From Halalkalibaculum roseum (GTDB lineage: Bacteria; Bacteroidota; Rhodothermia; Balneolales; Balneolaceae), in NCBI RefSeq assembly GCF_011059145.1, contig NZ_JAALLT010000004.1, positions 248,001 to 312,000 on the forward strand: a DNA stretch of 64,000 bases. The letters run 5' to 3'. Each line of letters starts with the position of its first letter. The stretch's first letter is position 1. A model generated the notes under the pieces. It did not search any database. It was not told the DNA's origin and saw nothing but the letters and a program-made list of their open reading frames with translations. Made by a program: the position numbers and the translations under genes. Shown in pieces: positions 8,387 to 17,568 of the stretch.

Positions 8387-10411
8387 ATGACCGAACATAA
8401 GGACCACTTTTTTGATGAATTTCCACCTGTATCTACCGAAGAGTGGGAAAAAGTAATAAAAAAAGACCTTCGTGGAGCTGATTACAAAGAGAAGCTTAGG
8501 TGGGATACGGGTGAAGGTTTTGACATCCTACCCTTCTATCGAATAGAAGATATTGAAGAAGGTCGTCTCAAAACACCGATTCTGTCCGGCAACAAGAAAG
8601 AGAATAACAGCTGGTATATTTGCGCGCCCATTTTTGACAAGGAGGTAGAAGATGCCCGCGAGTCAATGCACCGTGCTCTGGAACGTGGTGCCGATGCCCT
8701 GGAGCTCACTTTTCAGATCAAAAGCACATCCGGAATGCTGGGCGGCGATATGGAAGGTACCTCGGTGCAGTCGCAGAACAGTTTTGAGAAGCTGTTTCGT
8801 GATGTAAATCTCTCGGCGACTACCCTCGTTTTTGACTCAGCCATGGCCACTCCCATTTATCTGGCAATGCTTCAAAACCTTGAACCAGAAGGAAAATCCG
8901 GGGAAGTTCTTTCAGCGATCTTCAGTTATGATCCATTTGTATACTTAGCCCGTAAAGGTCAGCTTCCAAAAAGAAAAGAGATTCTTGAAAATGAAATAAC
9001 CGACCTGGTACATAGCATCGGCAACATGGGAAGTATCAAACCCTTGAGTGCAGATGGCAGGTTCTGGCATAATGCCGGGGGCACCATCGTTCAGGAACTG
9101 GGGCTTTCCTTGGCCGCAGCTTCTGAATACCTGGCGCTGCTAACCGATCGCGGCGTGGATTCTGATACCGCTGCCCGATCCATAAATTTTATGCTGGCTA
9201 CAGGCTCAAAATATTTTCCTGAAATAGCAAAGTTTCGAACCCTGCGACTGTTATGGAAACAGCTTCTGCAAGCCTATGAAGCGGATGAAGAGATACCGGC
9301 CTACATCCATGCTGAAACATCCCTTTGGAATAAGACAGTATATGATCCTTATGTAAATATGTTGCGTTCCACAACGGAAGGCATGTCCGCTGCCATAGGA
9401 GGCATCGACTCCCTTACTGTTCATCCCTTTGACAGAATCTTTGAAAAACCTGATGATTTTTCCGAGCGCATTGCCCGTAACACACAGATCATTATGCAGG
9501 AGGAATCCTATTTTGATAAAGTCACCGATCCCGCTGCAGGTTCCTATTATATAGAGATGCTGACTGATAAAATTGCTGAAAAAGCATGGTCACTGTTTCA
9601 GGAAATTGAGCTGGAGGGCGGACTTTTGAAATCCCTGCAAAATGGAACGGTTCAGGTTGCTCTGGAGAATTCCAAGCAGCAACGCGATCGACAAATCGCT
9701 TCGAGGGGACGAGTGTTCGTAGGTACCAATAAGTACCCAAATGCCGGTGAAAAGGTGACCGAAGAGAAAGAGCTCAGCAATGAATTTGCTACGGTATCTT
9801 TGAAAAGCAATGATTACGACTTCACTTTGGATGAATCGGAAAAAGCGCTCATTGCATCCCTGCGCAAGGCATTGAGCGACGGAGCTGCTCTGGGCGATCT
9901 GGTTCCAAAGCTGTTCCAAGAAGACTGGAGCAAACAAAATTACCGAACCGTTCAGAAGTATCGCGGCAGCGAGGCTTTTGAGGAATTACGAATGGCAACA
10001 GAAAAGCAATCCGAAAGACCCAAGGTCCTCACCCTGCCACTTGGAAATAAAAAAATGCGTAAAGCGCGGTCTTCCTTTACCTCCAACTTTTTCGCCTGCG
10101 CCGGTTACGAAATTAAAGATCCTATAGGTTTTGAATCGGTAGATGAAGCTGTGGAAGCCGTTAGAGAACACGCACCCGATATAGCTGTAATTTGCAGCTC
10201 GGATGAGGGATACATACAGCTCGTCCCCGACCTTTGCAGTAAAATAAATCAACTGGATGAACAGCCCATCATGGTGCTTGCAGGATATCCTAAAGAAGAA
10301 CTTGATCAATATCGGAAAGATGGCATTGAAGAGTTCATTCATGCCAAGAGTAATGTATTGGTAACCCTAAAAGATTTTCACAGCAGGCTGGGAATCAACG
10401 AACGCGAATAG
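8387..10411 (+). CDS. mutA: Methylmalonyl-CoA mutase small (beta) subunit MutA
   Basis: This 674-residue protein has the TIM-barrel mutase domain (about 30-490) with segments FDSAMATPIYLAML, GIDSLTVHPFD, IARNTQIIMQEES and DPAAGSYYIE. The C-terminal flavodoxin-like region (about 550-670) lacks the DxHxxG cobalamin motif, as expected for the noncatalytic small subunit of the heterodimer. With MutB it interconverts methylmalonyl-CoA and succinyl-CoA. It is first in the operon mutA-mutB-meaB; mutB begins 69 bases downstream. A TACTATTT box lies 30 bases upstream of the start. No cobalamin riboswitch was recognised in the 294-base upstream region. Confidence 0.95.
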   Translation: MTEHKDHFFDEFPPVSTEEWEKVIKKDLRGADYKEKLRWDTGEGFDILPFYRIEDIEEGRLKTPILSGNKKENNSWYICAPIFDKEVEDARESMHRALERGADALELTFQIKSTSGMLGGDMEGTSVQSQNSFEKLFRDVNLSATTLVFDSAMATPIYLAMLQNLEPEGKSGEVLSAIFSYDPFVYLARKGQLPKRKEILENEITDLVHSIGNMGSIKPLSADGRFWHNAGGTIVQELGLSLAAASEYLALLTDRGVDSDTAARSINFMLATGSKYFPEIAKFRTLRLLWKQLLQAYEADEEIPAYIHAETSLWNKTVYDPYVNMLRSTTEGMSAAIGGIDSLTVHPFDRIFEKPDDFSERIARNTQIIMQEESYFDKVTDPAAGSYYIEMLTDKIAEKAWSLFQEIELEGGLLKSLQNGTVQVALENSKQQRDRQIASRGRVFVGTNKYPNAGEKVTEEKELSNEFATVSLKSNDYDFTLDESEKALIASLRKALSDGAALGDLVPKLFQEDWSKQNYRTVQKYRGSEAFEELRMATEKQSERPKVLTLPLGNKKMRKARSSFTSNFFACAGYEIKDPIGFESVDEAVEAVREHAPDIAVICSSDEGYIQLVPDLCSKINQLDEQPIMVLAGYPKEELDQYRKDGIEEFIHAKSNVLVTLKDFHSRLGINERE

Positions 10412-10480
10412 GCACAATCAGGTGAATGCACAAACGCACATACAATAGCTGATTAATCTTATTCGAAACCTTGATAATTT

Positions 10481-12631
10481 ATGAGACCTGATTTTTCTGA
10501 GATATCATATAAGTCGAAACTTTCTACCAACGGCCAAAGCCCAAATGGCAAGGTAGATGATACCTGGCAGACGCCCGAAAAAATCGGCGTCAAGCCGGTA
10601 TTTACTGAATCGGATATTGCTGATTTGGAGCACCTGGATTATGCTGCCGGAATACCTCCCTACCTTCGAGGTCCCTACTCCACCATGTATGCCCTTCGGC
10701 CGTGGACTATCAGGCAATATGCCGGTTTCTCTACGGCGGAAGAATCCAATAAATTCTACCGCAAAGCTCTTGCTCAGGGTCAGAAAGGTCTTTCCGTTGC
10801 TTTTGACCTGGCTACCCACCGCGGATATGACTCAGACCATGACAGGGTTACAGGTGATGTAGGTAAAGCAGGTGTGGCCATCGATTCCATTCTCGACATG
10901 AAGGTGCTCTTTGACCAGATCCCTTTGGATGAGATGTCGGTTTCCATGACCATGAATGGGGCGGTGATTCCCATTATGGCTTTTTACATCGTAACCGCAG
11001 AAGAACAAGGGGTCTCACAGGAACAGCTGAGCGGTACCATTCAGAATGATATTCTAAAGGAATTCATGGTGCGCAATACCTATATATACCCACCTAAGCC
11101 TTCCATGCGTATCATCGGAGATATATTTGAGTACACGTCACAGCATATGCCCAAGTTTAATTCCATCAGCATCAGCGGTTATCATATGCAGGAAGCTGGG
11201 GCCACTTGCGATCTGGAGCTGGCCTATACCCTGGCCGACGGTCTCGAATACTTGCGTACCGGTATCGATGCCGGTCTGGATGTTGACGAATTTGCACCCC
11301 GTATTTCATTCTTCTGGGCTATAGGCATGAATCATTTTATGGAGATTGCCAAAATGCGCGCCGCCCGCATGCTATGGGCTAAAATTGTGAAGCGGTTTAA
11401 TCCGGATAATCCGAAGTCCATGTCACTGCGCACTCATAGCCAAACATCGGGCTGGAGTCTGACCGAACAGGATCCCTACAATAATGTGGCAAGAACCACA
11501 ATTGAAGCGATGGCCGCGGCCTTAGGACATACCCAGTCGCTGCACACCAATGCGCTAGATGAGGCTATAGCACTGCCTACGGACTTCTCGGCCCGCATTG
11601 CCCGAAACACTCAGATTTACCTTCAGGAAGAGACCGGCATTACCAAAGCAGTGGATCCCTGGGCCGGTTCCTATTATGTAGAATACCTCACTGATAAAAT
11701 TGCCCGAAGGGCCTGGGAACTGATTGAGGAAGTTGAAGAGCTTGGTGGTATGGCCAAAGCCATTGAAACGGGACTGCCCAAAATGAGAATTGAAGAAGCA
11801 GCTGCCAAAAAGCAGGCACGTATAGATTCCGGTCAGGATACTATAGTCGGCATCAATAAATACCGACTTGACAAAGAAGACCCAATTGACATTCTTGAAG
11901 TGGACAATACCAAAGTGCGTAAGGCCCAGATCAAGCGACTGGAAAAGCTTCGCAGCGAGCGCAATGAAGATGACGTTCAGCAGGCCCTTAACCACATAAC
12001 CGATGTTGCTAAATCCGGAAATGGCAACTTGCTTCAGGCAGCAGTTGATGCGGCCCGCAAGCGAGCGACCCTTGGTGAGATATCCGATGCCATGGAAAAA
12101 GAGTTCGGCCGGTACAAGGCAACCGTCAGATCAATATCAGGCGTGTATTCTTCAGAAATAGACCAGGATGACAATTTCAAAAAAGCCCGTGAGCTGGCAG
12201 ATCAATTTGCCGAGCTGGAAGGTAGGAGACCGCGCATCATGGTGGCCAAGATGGGTCAGGATGGCCACGACCGTGGTGCCAAAGTGATCTCCACCAGTTT
12301 TGCCGACCTCGGCTTTGATGTGGATATCGGTCCGCTATTCCAAACACCCGAGGAGGCTGCCAGACAGGCTGTCGAAAACGATGTGCATATTCTTGGGGTA
12401 TCCAGTCTGGCCGGCGGACATAAGACCCTTGTTCCAAAAGTCATTGAAGAGCTGGAAAACCTGGGAAGAGATGATATCATGGTTATAGTTGGGGGCGTGA
12501 TACCGCAGCAGGATTATGAATTTTTATATGACCAGGGTGTGGTTGGCATCTTCGGCCCCGGTACGGTTATTTCGGAAGCCGCTCAAAAAATCCTGAACAT
12601 TTTAATTGAGAGCCGGAAGAATAACCACTGA
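10481..12631 (+). CDS. mutB: Methylmalonyl-CoA mutase large (alpha) subunit, cobalamin-binding
   Basis: This 716-residue catalytic subunit contains the mutase barrel (about 40-560: [51 protein letters not shown]) and a C-terminal B12 domain. Its motif GQDGHDRG carries His596, the lower axial ligand of adenosylcobalamin, followed by the GxSxxxGG-like LGVSSLAGG. It converts (R)-methylmalonyl-CoA to succinyl-CoA, the last step of propionyl-CoA catabolism or the reverse step in propionate formation. It follows mutA and precedes meaB by 24 bases. No methylmalonyl-CoA epimerase or propionyl-CoA carboxylase gene lies in the window. Confidence 0.97.
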   Translation: MRPDFSEISYKSKLSTNGQSPNGKVDDTWQTPEKIGVKPVFTESDIADLEHLDYAAGIPPYLRGPYSTMYALRPWTIRQYAGFSTAEESNKFYRKALAQGQKGLSVAFDLATHRGYDSDHDRVTGDVGKAGVAIDSILDMKVLFDQIPLDEMSVSMTMNGAVIPIMAFYIVTAEEQGVSQEQLSGTIQNDILKEFMVRNTYIYPPKPSMRIIGDIFEYTSQHMPKFNSISISGYHMQEAGATCDLELAYTLADGLEYLRTGIDAGLDVDEFAPRISFFWAIGMNHFMEIAKMRAARMLWAKIVKRFNPDNPKSMSLRTHSQTSGWSLTEQDPYNNVARTTIEAMAAALGHTQSLHTNALDEAIALPTDFSARIARNTQIYLQEETGITKAVDPWAGSYYVEYLTDKIARRAWELIEEVEELGGMAKAIETGLPKMRIEEAAAKKQARIDSGQDTIVGINKYRLDKEDPIDILEVDNTKVRKAQIKRLEKLRSERNEDDVQQALNHITDVAKSGNGNLLQAAVDAARKRATLGEISDAMEKEFGRYKATVRSISGVYSSEIDQDDNFKKARELADQFAELEGRRPRIMVAKMGQDGHDRGAKVISTSFADLGFDVDIGPLFQTPEEAARQAVENDVHILGVSSLAGGHKTLVPKVIEELENLGRDDIMVIVGGVIPQQDYEFLYDQGVVGIFGPGTVISEAAQKILNILIESRKNNH

Positions 12632-12655
12632 GGTATTTTGCGATAACTTATTTAT

Positions 12656-13744
12656 ATGAGTAAAAACAAGGAAGCAAATAACGACTCTTCTCTTTCGGTA
12701 AGCAAGGGAGTGGAGTCCGGCAATTCCATCAATCCCGATAGCCTGCAAAACTTCAGAGACCGGAACAAGAGCCTTACCCTCTCCGATTATGTTGACGGTA
12801 TACGAAACGGGAATCGAACCATTCTAAGCCGGGCCATCACGCTAATCGAGAGCACCCGGAGCGAGCACCAGGATCTTGCACAGGAAATCATAGAACAATG
12901 CCTCCCCGAAACGGGAGAATCCATTCGCATCGGTATAACCGGTGTGCCGGGCGTTGGCAAGAGTACCTTTATTGAGACAATGGGTAACTACATTACCGGT
13001 AACGGAAGAAAGCTCGCAGTTCTCGCCATTGACCCAAGCAGTACAAAAACGCGGGGCAGTATCCTCGGTGACAAGACCCGCATGGAAACCCTGGCGAATA
13101 ATCCCGACGCTTTTATCCGACCCTCTCCTACGGCAGGATCACTCGGTGGTGTAGCCCGCAAGACCCGGGAAACCATTTATCTCTGCGAAGCAGCCGGGTA
13201 TGATACCATTTTCATTGAAACGGTAGGAGTCGGGCAATCGGAAACTGCTGTTCACTCCATGGTAGACTTTTTCCTGCTACTGATGCTGGCAGGTGCCGGT
13301 GACGAATTGCAGGGAATCAAGCGCGGTATCATGGAGATGGCAGATACCATTGCCATTAACAAAGTTGACGACAGTACCGACAAACACATACAGCAGGCCG
13401 TACGTGAATATAAGAACGCCTTGCATCTGTACCCTCCTTCAGAATCAGGCTGGGAACCGAAAGTTACCACCTGTTCGGCATTGAAAGGGACCGGCATTGA
13501 GGAGCTGTGGGAACTGATTCAGGATTACATCTCCGCCACCAATGAAAACGGTTATTTTGAGCGGCAACGAAACCGCCAAGCTAAGCACTGGATGTATGAG
13601 AGCATCAACAACCGCCTCCAGGATGCTTTTTATAATGATCCGAACGTTAAGCGTCAGCGAAAAAAGATCGAGCGGAAAGTGCTGGAGGGCACCATTAGTT
13701 CGTTCAAGGCTGCTCAAAAGCTCATTGACCTGTACAATAAGTAA
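12656..13744 (+). CDS. meaB: MeaB/ArgK-type GTPase chaperone of methylmalonyl-CoA mutase
   Basis: This 362-residue G3E-family GTPase has a P-loop GVPGVGKS at 96-103, followed by AIDPSSTKTRGSILGDKTRM, the FIRPSPTAGSLGGVA segment, ETVGVGQSE, and base-specificity motif NKVD. MeaB proteins guard the mutase by gating cobalamin loading and release of damaged cofactor. The place directly behind mutA and mutB confirms the role. The N-terminal 35 residues are polar and probably disordered. The gene ends 25 bases before the convergent DUF4097-like gene. Confidence 0.95.
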   Translation: MSKNKEANNDSSLSVSKGVESGNSINPDSLQNFRDRNKSLTLSDYVDGIRNGNRTILSRAITLIESTRSEHQDLAQEIIEQCLPETGESIRIGITGVPGVGKSTFIETMGNYITGNGRKLAVLAIDPSSTKTRGSILGDKTRMETLANNPDAFIRPSPTAGSLGGVARKTRETIYLCEAAGYDTIFIETVGVGQSETAVHSMVDFFLLLMLAGAGDELQGIKRGIMEMADTIAINKVDDSTDKHIQQAVREYKNALHLYPPSESGWEPKVTTCSALKGTGIEELWELIQDYISATNENGYFERQRNRQAKHWMYESINNRLQDAFYNDPNVKRQRKKIERKVLEGTISSFKAAQKLIDLYNK

Positions 13745-13769
13745 TTAACTTACAACCTGCCTCATTGAG

Positions 13770-14651
13770 TTAAATCACCCTCAGCACTACATTCCCGTCA
13801 TCCGTCTCAATATTTATTTTGGCATTTCCCAGCGGCAGCGTGTAAATAGATAGATCATCATCAGACATGGTTTCTTCAAATTCACTGCTTGTGGAGATAT
13901 CAGTATCATCATGGCGAATCACAAACTCTCCTCCGCCTCCTGCAATATTCAACAATAGATCACCGTCATCCGTACTAAACCGATAATTGCCTCCGTCAGC
14001 CAGAGAAGTGGTTAAGTCTACATCGCCGTCATCGGTGTCAATATGAACATCACTAAAATTGCCATTGAAAATTCTGGCGTCACCGTCATCCAGTTCAAGC
14101 TCGAGCGATCCATTACCGCCATCCATCAACAATTCCCCGTCATCCAGCTTTATTGAAAAGGCATCTCCGTTACACTCATTTAGCTCAACATCCGAATCAT
14201 CGGCATCGATACCAATTGAGCCATCTATAGATGATATACGGTAGTTTTCATCATCTCCATTGAGTTTCAAGCTTACACCTCTGGGAGCCTCGATGGTAAT
14301 TTCATACTCCTCACGTGAAGAACCCACTACGACCTTCGTACTATTTTCACGCTCTTTTTCGAAGATATTGAGGTTCCCGTTATCCTCTTCCACAATCATT
14401 TCAAACCCTTCTTTATTACCAAAGGACAAGCCTCTGACCCTCATCCGGTAATTTACCACTACTCTCACATCCTCTCGGTCGCTGCCGGTGATGGTTACAT
14501 TGGCATCATCGCTGTCCAGATTGATTGTTCCATTCTCAGCTATAGCATATGTTTCATCCAAGTTAAACTCATCACTTTTTTGGGCTTCGGCTTTCAGTGT
14601 GAACAGAAAAACAATGGAGGTAACTAACAGTATGAAGCTATGTTTAAACAT
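13770..14651 (-). CDS. Exported aspartate-rich beta-solenoid protein (DUF4097-like)
   Basis: The chosen start (complement of 14649-14651) gives the signal peptide MFKHSFILLVTSIVFLF ending near AEAQ; an upstream in-frame ATG at 14705 would add 18 residues ahead of it and is less likely. The mature protein of about 270 residues is built from short strands with repeated acidic turns (DSDDANV, DADDSDV, DDGEL, DDGDARI, TDDGDVDL, TDDGDLLL), the pattern of a DUF4097/putative-adhesin beta-helix. The acidic turns could bind calcium, which is inference. It follows cdaA on the same strand. Function is unknown. Confidence 0.75.
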   Translation of the reverse strand: MFKHSFILLVTSIVFLFTLKAEAQKSDEFNLDETYAIAENGTINLDSDDANVTITGSDREDVRVVVNYRMRVRGLSFGNKEGFEMIVEEDNGNLNIFEKERENSTKVVVGSSREEYEITIEAPRGVSLKLNGDDENYRISSIDGSIGIDADDSDVELNECNGDAFSIKLDDGELLMDGGNGSLELELDDGDARIFNGNFSDVHIDTDDGDVDLTTSLADGGNYRFSTDDGDLLLNIAGGGGEFVIRHDDTDISTSSEFEETMSDDDLSIYTLPLGNAKINIETDDGNVVLRVI

Positions 14652-14723
14652 GGCAAAAATAAGTTTATTCAATGTGTTAAGGCATGTACTACGAAAGGGA
14701 TGCAAAAAAGTTAGGCCAAAATA

Positions 14724-15542
14724 TTAGCCGATTTTCATCTCTGCCTGGGTGGATGAAAAGCCCACCTCTTCGTCATCGATCTTCTGCTTGCCGAGGGTTT
14801 CTTCCATCTCTATACGAAGCTTTTGAATAGTCAGTCCACTGGTAAGCGAACCGTTTCGGGCTATAGAGATACGCCCGGTCTCTTCGGAAATAACCAGTAC
14901 AAAGACATTGTTGGTTTCGGTGATACCCACTGCTGCACGGTGACGGGTACCGAATACGGTTGAAATGTTGGGATTCTGCGATATAGGTAAATAACAGCTT
15001 GCCGCCACGATCCGGTTGTTGCGAATAACTACGGCCCCGTCGTGAAGTGGGGTGTGCTTATTGAAAATGGTCTGCAGCAGTTCACTGTTTACCCGGGCAT
15101 CCAGCTTGAATCCCACATCCACCAGATCCTGCAGCGAAGAGGTACGGGCAAAAACGATGAGTGCTCCTGTTTTGGAGTGTGACATGGCTCTCGCCGCGTC
15201 AATGACTTCATCAATAATACTCTCCGAACTGGAGCTGACAAAAAAGCGATCAAGATTGGTATTCTGACCCAGGCTGTAGAGTAGTTTACGTATTTCAGGC
15301 TGAAAGATGATGAATACCGCCAGTACCCCAACATCAAGTATGCGACGAAGTATGAAATTGATGGTGCTAAGACCCAACGCACTGACCACCGCGTTGATGA
15401 TGATTATAAACACAAGTCCTACGGCCGCCTGAATGGCAAAGGTTCCCCGTATCCACCGGTAAAGGTAGAACAGCACCATGGCAATGATAAAGACCTCGAT
15501 AAAGTCTTTAATGCCAAATTCTAAGAATCCAATGGGGATCAC
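14724..15542 (-). CDS. cdaA: Membrane diadenylate cyclase CdaA
   Basis: This 272-residue protein has three N-terminal membrane helices (about 10-80) and a DAC domain with both catalytic signatures: DGA at 168-170 (PLHDGAVVI) and RHR at 200-202 (GTRHRAAVG). It joins two ATP molecules to c-di-AMP, a second messenger for potassium and osmotic control and wall homeostasis. It lies downstream of folP on the same strand, as often seen in Bacteroidota. Two potassium-channel genes and MscS occur elsewhere in the window, but no direct link is visible. Confidence 0.95.
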   Translation of the reverse strand: MIPIGFLEFGIKDFIEVFIIAMVLFYLYRWIRGTFAIQAAVGLVFIIIINAVVSALGLSTINFILRRILDVGVLAVFIIFQPEIRKLLYSLGQNTNLDRFFVSSSSESIIDEVIDAARAMSHSKTGALIVFARTSSLQDLVDVGFKLDARVNSELLQTIFNKHTPLHDGAVVIRNNRIVAASCYLPISQNPNISTVFGTRHRAAVGITETNNVFVLVISEETGRISIARNGSLTSGLTIQKLRIEMEETLGKQKIDDEEVGFSSTQAEMKIG

Positions 15543-15622
15543 GGTAGCGTTGTTTAGGGTCTAAGGTAAATAGTGAGTTAGTGCTTAATAATTATTTCAT
15601 GGGACGACGCTAGAAGTTAGAC

Positions 15623-15728
15623 GTTGGAAGTTGGAAGTTGGAAGTTGGAAATTAGATAGCAAAACCAAAACAAACAGTAGATAACTTGCAAGATTCAAAT
15701 CTCTATCATCCAACATCTAAATTCCAAC
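15623..15728. repeat. 7-bp tandem repeat with inverted partner between folP and cdaA
   Basis: Four perfect GTTGGAA copies occupy 15623-15650. The segment GTTGGAAATTAGAT (15644-15657) pairs 13 of 14 with ATCTAAATTCCAAC (15715-15728). The arms are separated by 57 bases, and further partial copies flank both arms. The element sits between the stop of folP and the start of cdaA. Confidence 0.75.
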
Positions 15729-15737
15729 CTCCAGCTT

Positions 15738-16586
15738 CTAATCTCCAGCCAATGCATTATAAACCAAAATCGAGTCATTTGCTTCTTTTACGTCATGAAC
15801 ACGGATAATTTTTGCTCCCTGCATCATAGCGTGATAATGAACGGCTACGGTTCCGGTGACGCGGTCATCAACCTCTCTGTTTCCGAGTATTCTTCCAATC
15901 ATAGACTTACGGGATGCTCCTATCAGCAGGGGATATCCTAAATCAACAAATTCACGGAGCCTTTTCAAAATGGAGATATTGTGCTGCTGGGTCTTTCCAA
16001 AACCAATTCCCGGATCTAAAACAATTTTCTCAAGTCCGGCTTCTTCGGCTTTTTCGATCTGCTTGCTAAAAAAGGTTTTGATATCCTCAACCACATCATC
16101 ATACGAGGGATCATCCTGCATGGTCTTGGGGTTACCCTGGGAGTGCATCAAAATGTAACCTGCCTGATAGCGAACACACAGTTCGGCAAATCGTGGCTCC
16201 TTCTGTAGCCCGCTGATGTCATTGACCAGGTGTACGCCCAGTTTAAGGGCCTCTTCCGCTACTCGGTACTTGGTGGTATCAATAGAAAATAGGGTATCAG
16301 GGAATCGGGCTATGGCCTCTCTAAGAACCGGAAGCACGCGCTGCAGCTCTTTGTCTTCTGTAACAGGGTCAGAACCCGGGCGCGTAGACTCACCTCCAAC
16401 ATCAATAATAGTGGCTCCCTGCGCAACCATCAGTCCGATACGCCCCAAAGCAGAGTCAAGCGCATTGTACTCACCTCCATCCGCAAAAGAGTCGGGGGTA
16501 ACATTTAGAATCCCCATGACCTTCGGTGAAGAAAGGTCCAGTACCTTATCTCTGATCGTAATAATTTCAGGTATCGATTTCCTCAA
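15738..16586 (-). CDS. folP: Dihydropteroate synthase
   Basis: This 282-residue TIM-barrel enzyme contains the pterin-binding signatures VMGILNVTPDSFADGG near residue 23 and IDVGGESTRPGSDPV, plus LDPGIGFGKT and IGASRKSMIGRIL. It condenses para-aminobenzoate with hydroxymethyl-dihydropterin diphosphate in folate synthesis and is the sulfonamide target family. It is upstream of cdaA on the same strand, separated by a repeat-bearing spacer, and downstream of the ferredoxin gene, separated by another hairpin. No other folate gene is present. Confidence 0.96.
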   Translation of the reverse strand: MRKSIPEIITIRDKVLDLSSPKVMGILNVTPDSFADGGEYNALDSALGRIGLMVAQGATIIDVGGESTRPGSDPVTEDKELQRVLPVLREAIARFPDTLFSIDTTKYRVAEEALKLGVHLVNDISGLQKEPRFAELCVRYQAGYILMHSQGNPKTMQDDPSYDDVVEDIKTFFSKQIEKAEEAGLEKIVLDPGIGFGKTQQHNISILKRLREFVDLGYPLLIGASRKSMIGRILGNREVDDRVTGTVAVHYHAMMQGAKIIRVHDVKEANDSILVYNALAGD

Positions 16587-16596
16587 TTCAGGATAG

Positions 16597-16645
16597 GTGA
16601 TTAAGTTATGAGGTGATTAGGTAAGGTAAAAAATAACTTAATCAC
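16597..16645. repeat. Inverted repeat of locus-specific words between fdxA and folP
   Basis: GTGATTAAGTTAT (16597-16609) is perfectly complementary to ATAACTTAATCAC (16633-16645). A second pair, AGGTGATTA with TAATCACCT, overlaps the arms, so at least two alternative stems can form. It lies just upstream of the folP start and could act as a terminator or attenuator; that is inference. Confidence 0.75.
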
Positions 16646-16667
16646 ATAATCACCTAATCATGCTCTA

Positions 16668-17006
16668 TCAGTCCCAGTCTTCTTCAAGCAATTCGAATTT
16701 TTCTTCCACTTCAGCCCATTCGTCGGCATCGGGGCGGTCTTCTTTATGCTCGTTGATTACATAGGATGACCATTTTTCGGCAAGTCTCTCATTGAGTTCA
16801 ATATAATGTTCCCACTCCATGGGTACTTCATCATCGGGATAAATAGCTTCAACGGGACATTCGGCAACGCAAGCGTCGCAGTCTATACATTCGAGCGGAT
16901 CAATGGTGAGAAAGTTGGGACCTTCTCGAAAAGCATCAACAGGGCATACTGTTGCACAGTTAGTATATTTACAATTAATACATGGTTCGGTTACTACGTA
17001 TGCCAT
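16668..17006 (-). CDS. fdxA: FdxA-type 7Fe ferredoxin
   Basis: This 112-residue protein has cysteines at 9, 12, 17, 21, 40, 43, 46 and 50 in the arrangement of Azotobacter FdI/FdxA ([11 protein letters not shown] and [12 protein letters not shown]), with the PDDEVP and HYIELN segments that follow the clusters in this family. It should carry one [3Fe-4S] and one [4Fe-4S] cluster and act as a low-potential electron carrier in the cytoplasm. The acidic C-terminal tail ends in EEDWD. It is the first gene of a same-strand run with folP, cdaA and the DUF4097-like gene. Confidence 0.93.
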   Translation of the reverse strand: MAYVVTEPCINCKYTNCATVCPVDAFREGPNFLTIDPLECIDCDACVAECPVEAIYPDDEVPMEWEHYIELNERLAEKWSSYVINEHKEDRPDADEWAEVEEKFELLEEDWD

Positions 17007-17370
17007 TCGTCAGCTAATTCTGTTTTTTAATTTATTTTGGCCTAAATATCTCGGCTTAAAGGGATAGATGCAACGTTTTATTTATGGGATGTAATCGATT
17101 GCTTGTTCGTTAATATGGTATTTTTAAGACAATAGGCAGTCGACAACAAACCGCATCATGATTTTGTCTATCATTGAATGTCCTTACTATTATTTATTTC
17201 CCGAAATAAGCAACAAGACTTGGAATTCTTTTGGGCGTCCAAAAACACCCCGTGCCAGAGGCATCCCTATGGGAAAAACGCCAGGCAAGCATTCATCTTA
17301 TATAGCTTGATAGTGCATAGAGAAATGCTAATACCTTTCAATTTAATCGGCATCAATTGGTTGAGGAATA

Positions 17371-17458
17371 GCATGGTTTTTCCATAGTACGTGAGAAATC
17401 ACAAAAATCGCTCACACAGTGAGCACTGTTTTTGTGCACACGTACGGGTAAACCATGC
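17371..17458. repeat. 88-bp nested imperfect palindrome in a 560-bp gene-free gap
   Basis: Four stems nest around a centre near 17417: GCATGGTTT/AAACCATGC (17371-17379 with 17450-17458), GTACGTG/CACGTAC (17387-17393 with 17439-17445), CACAAAAA/TTTTTGTG (17400-17407 with 17429-17436) and GCTCAC/GTGAGC (17410-17415 with 17419-17424, ACA loop). The gap 17007-17568 holds no supported gene. A structured RNA, MITE remnant or protein-binding cruciform are all possible. Confidence 0.85.
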
Positions 17459-17488
17459 CCGAAAGCAATTGCCGCCGAGAGCTTTTGT

Positions 17489-17513
17489 CTTACTTTTGGC
17501 GGCCAAAAGTAAG
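17489..17513. repeat. Short perfect palindrome of a TTTTGG-CCAAAA repeat family
   Basis: CTTACTTTTGG (17489-17499) pairs perfectly with CCAAAAGTAAG (17503-17513) around a CGG loop. A related TTTTGGGCGTCCAAAA lies at 17229-17244, and similar hairpins close the 140-bp elements at 25653 and 44031. No T run marks it as a terminator. Confidence 0.7.
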
Positions 17514-17568
17514 AACTCATTTCTATAAACAGTAAATATTAAGTTCACAATTATGAAACTAACGACGC

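Noticed and set aside
17178-17387. Open frame of 69 codons in the gap before the phosphodiesterase gene
   Set aside because: It overlaps repeat-type sequence and the 88-bp palindrome, with no start signal or known family.
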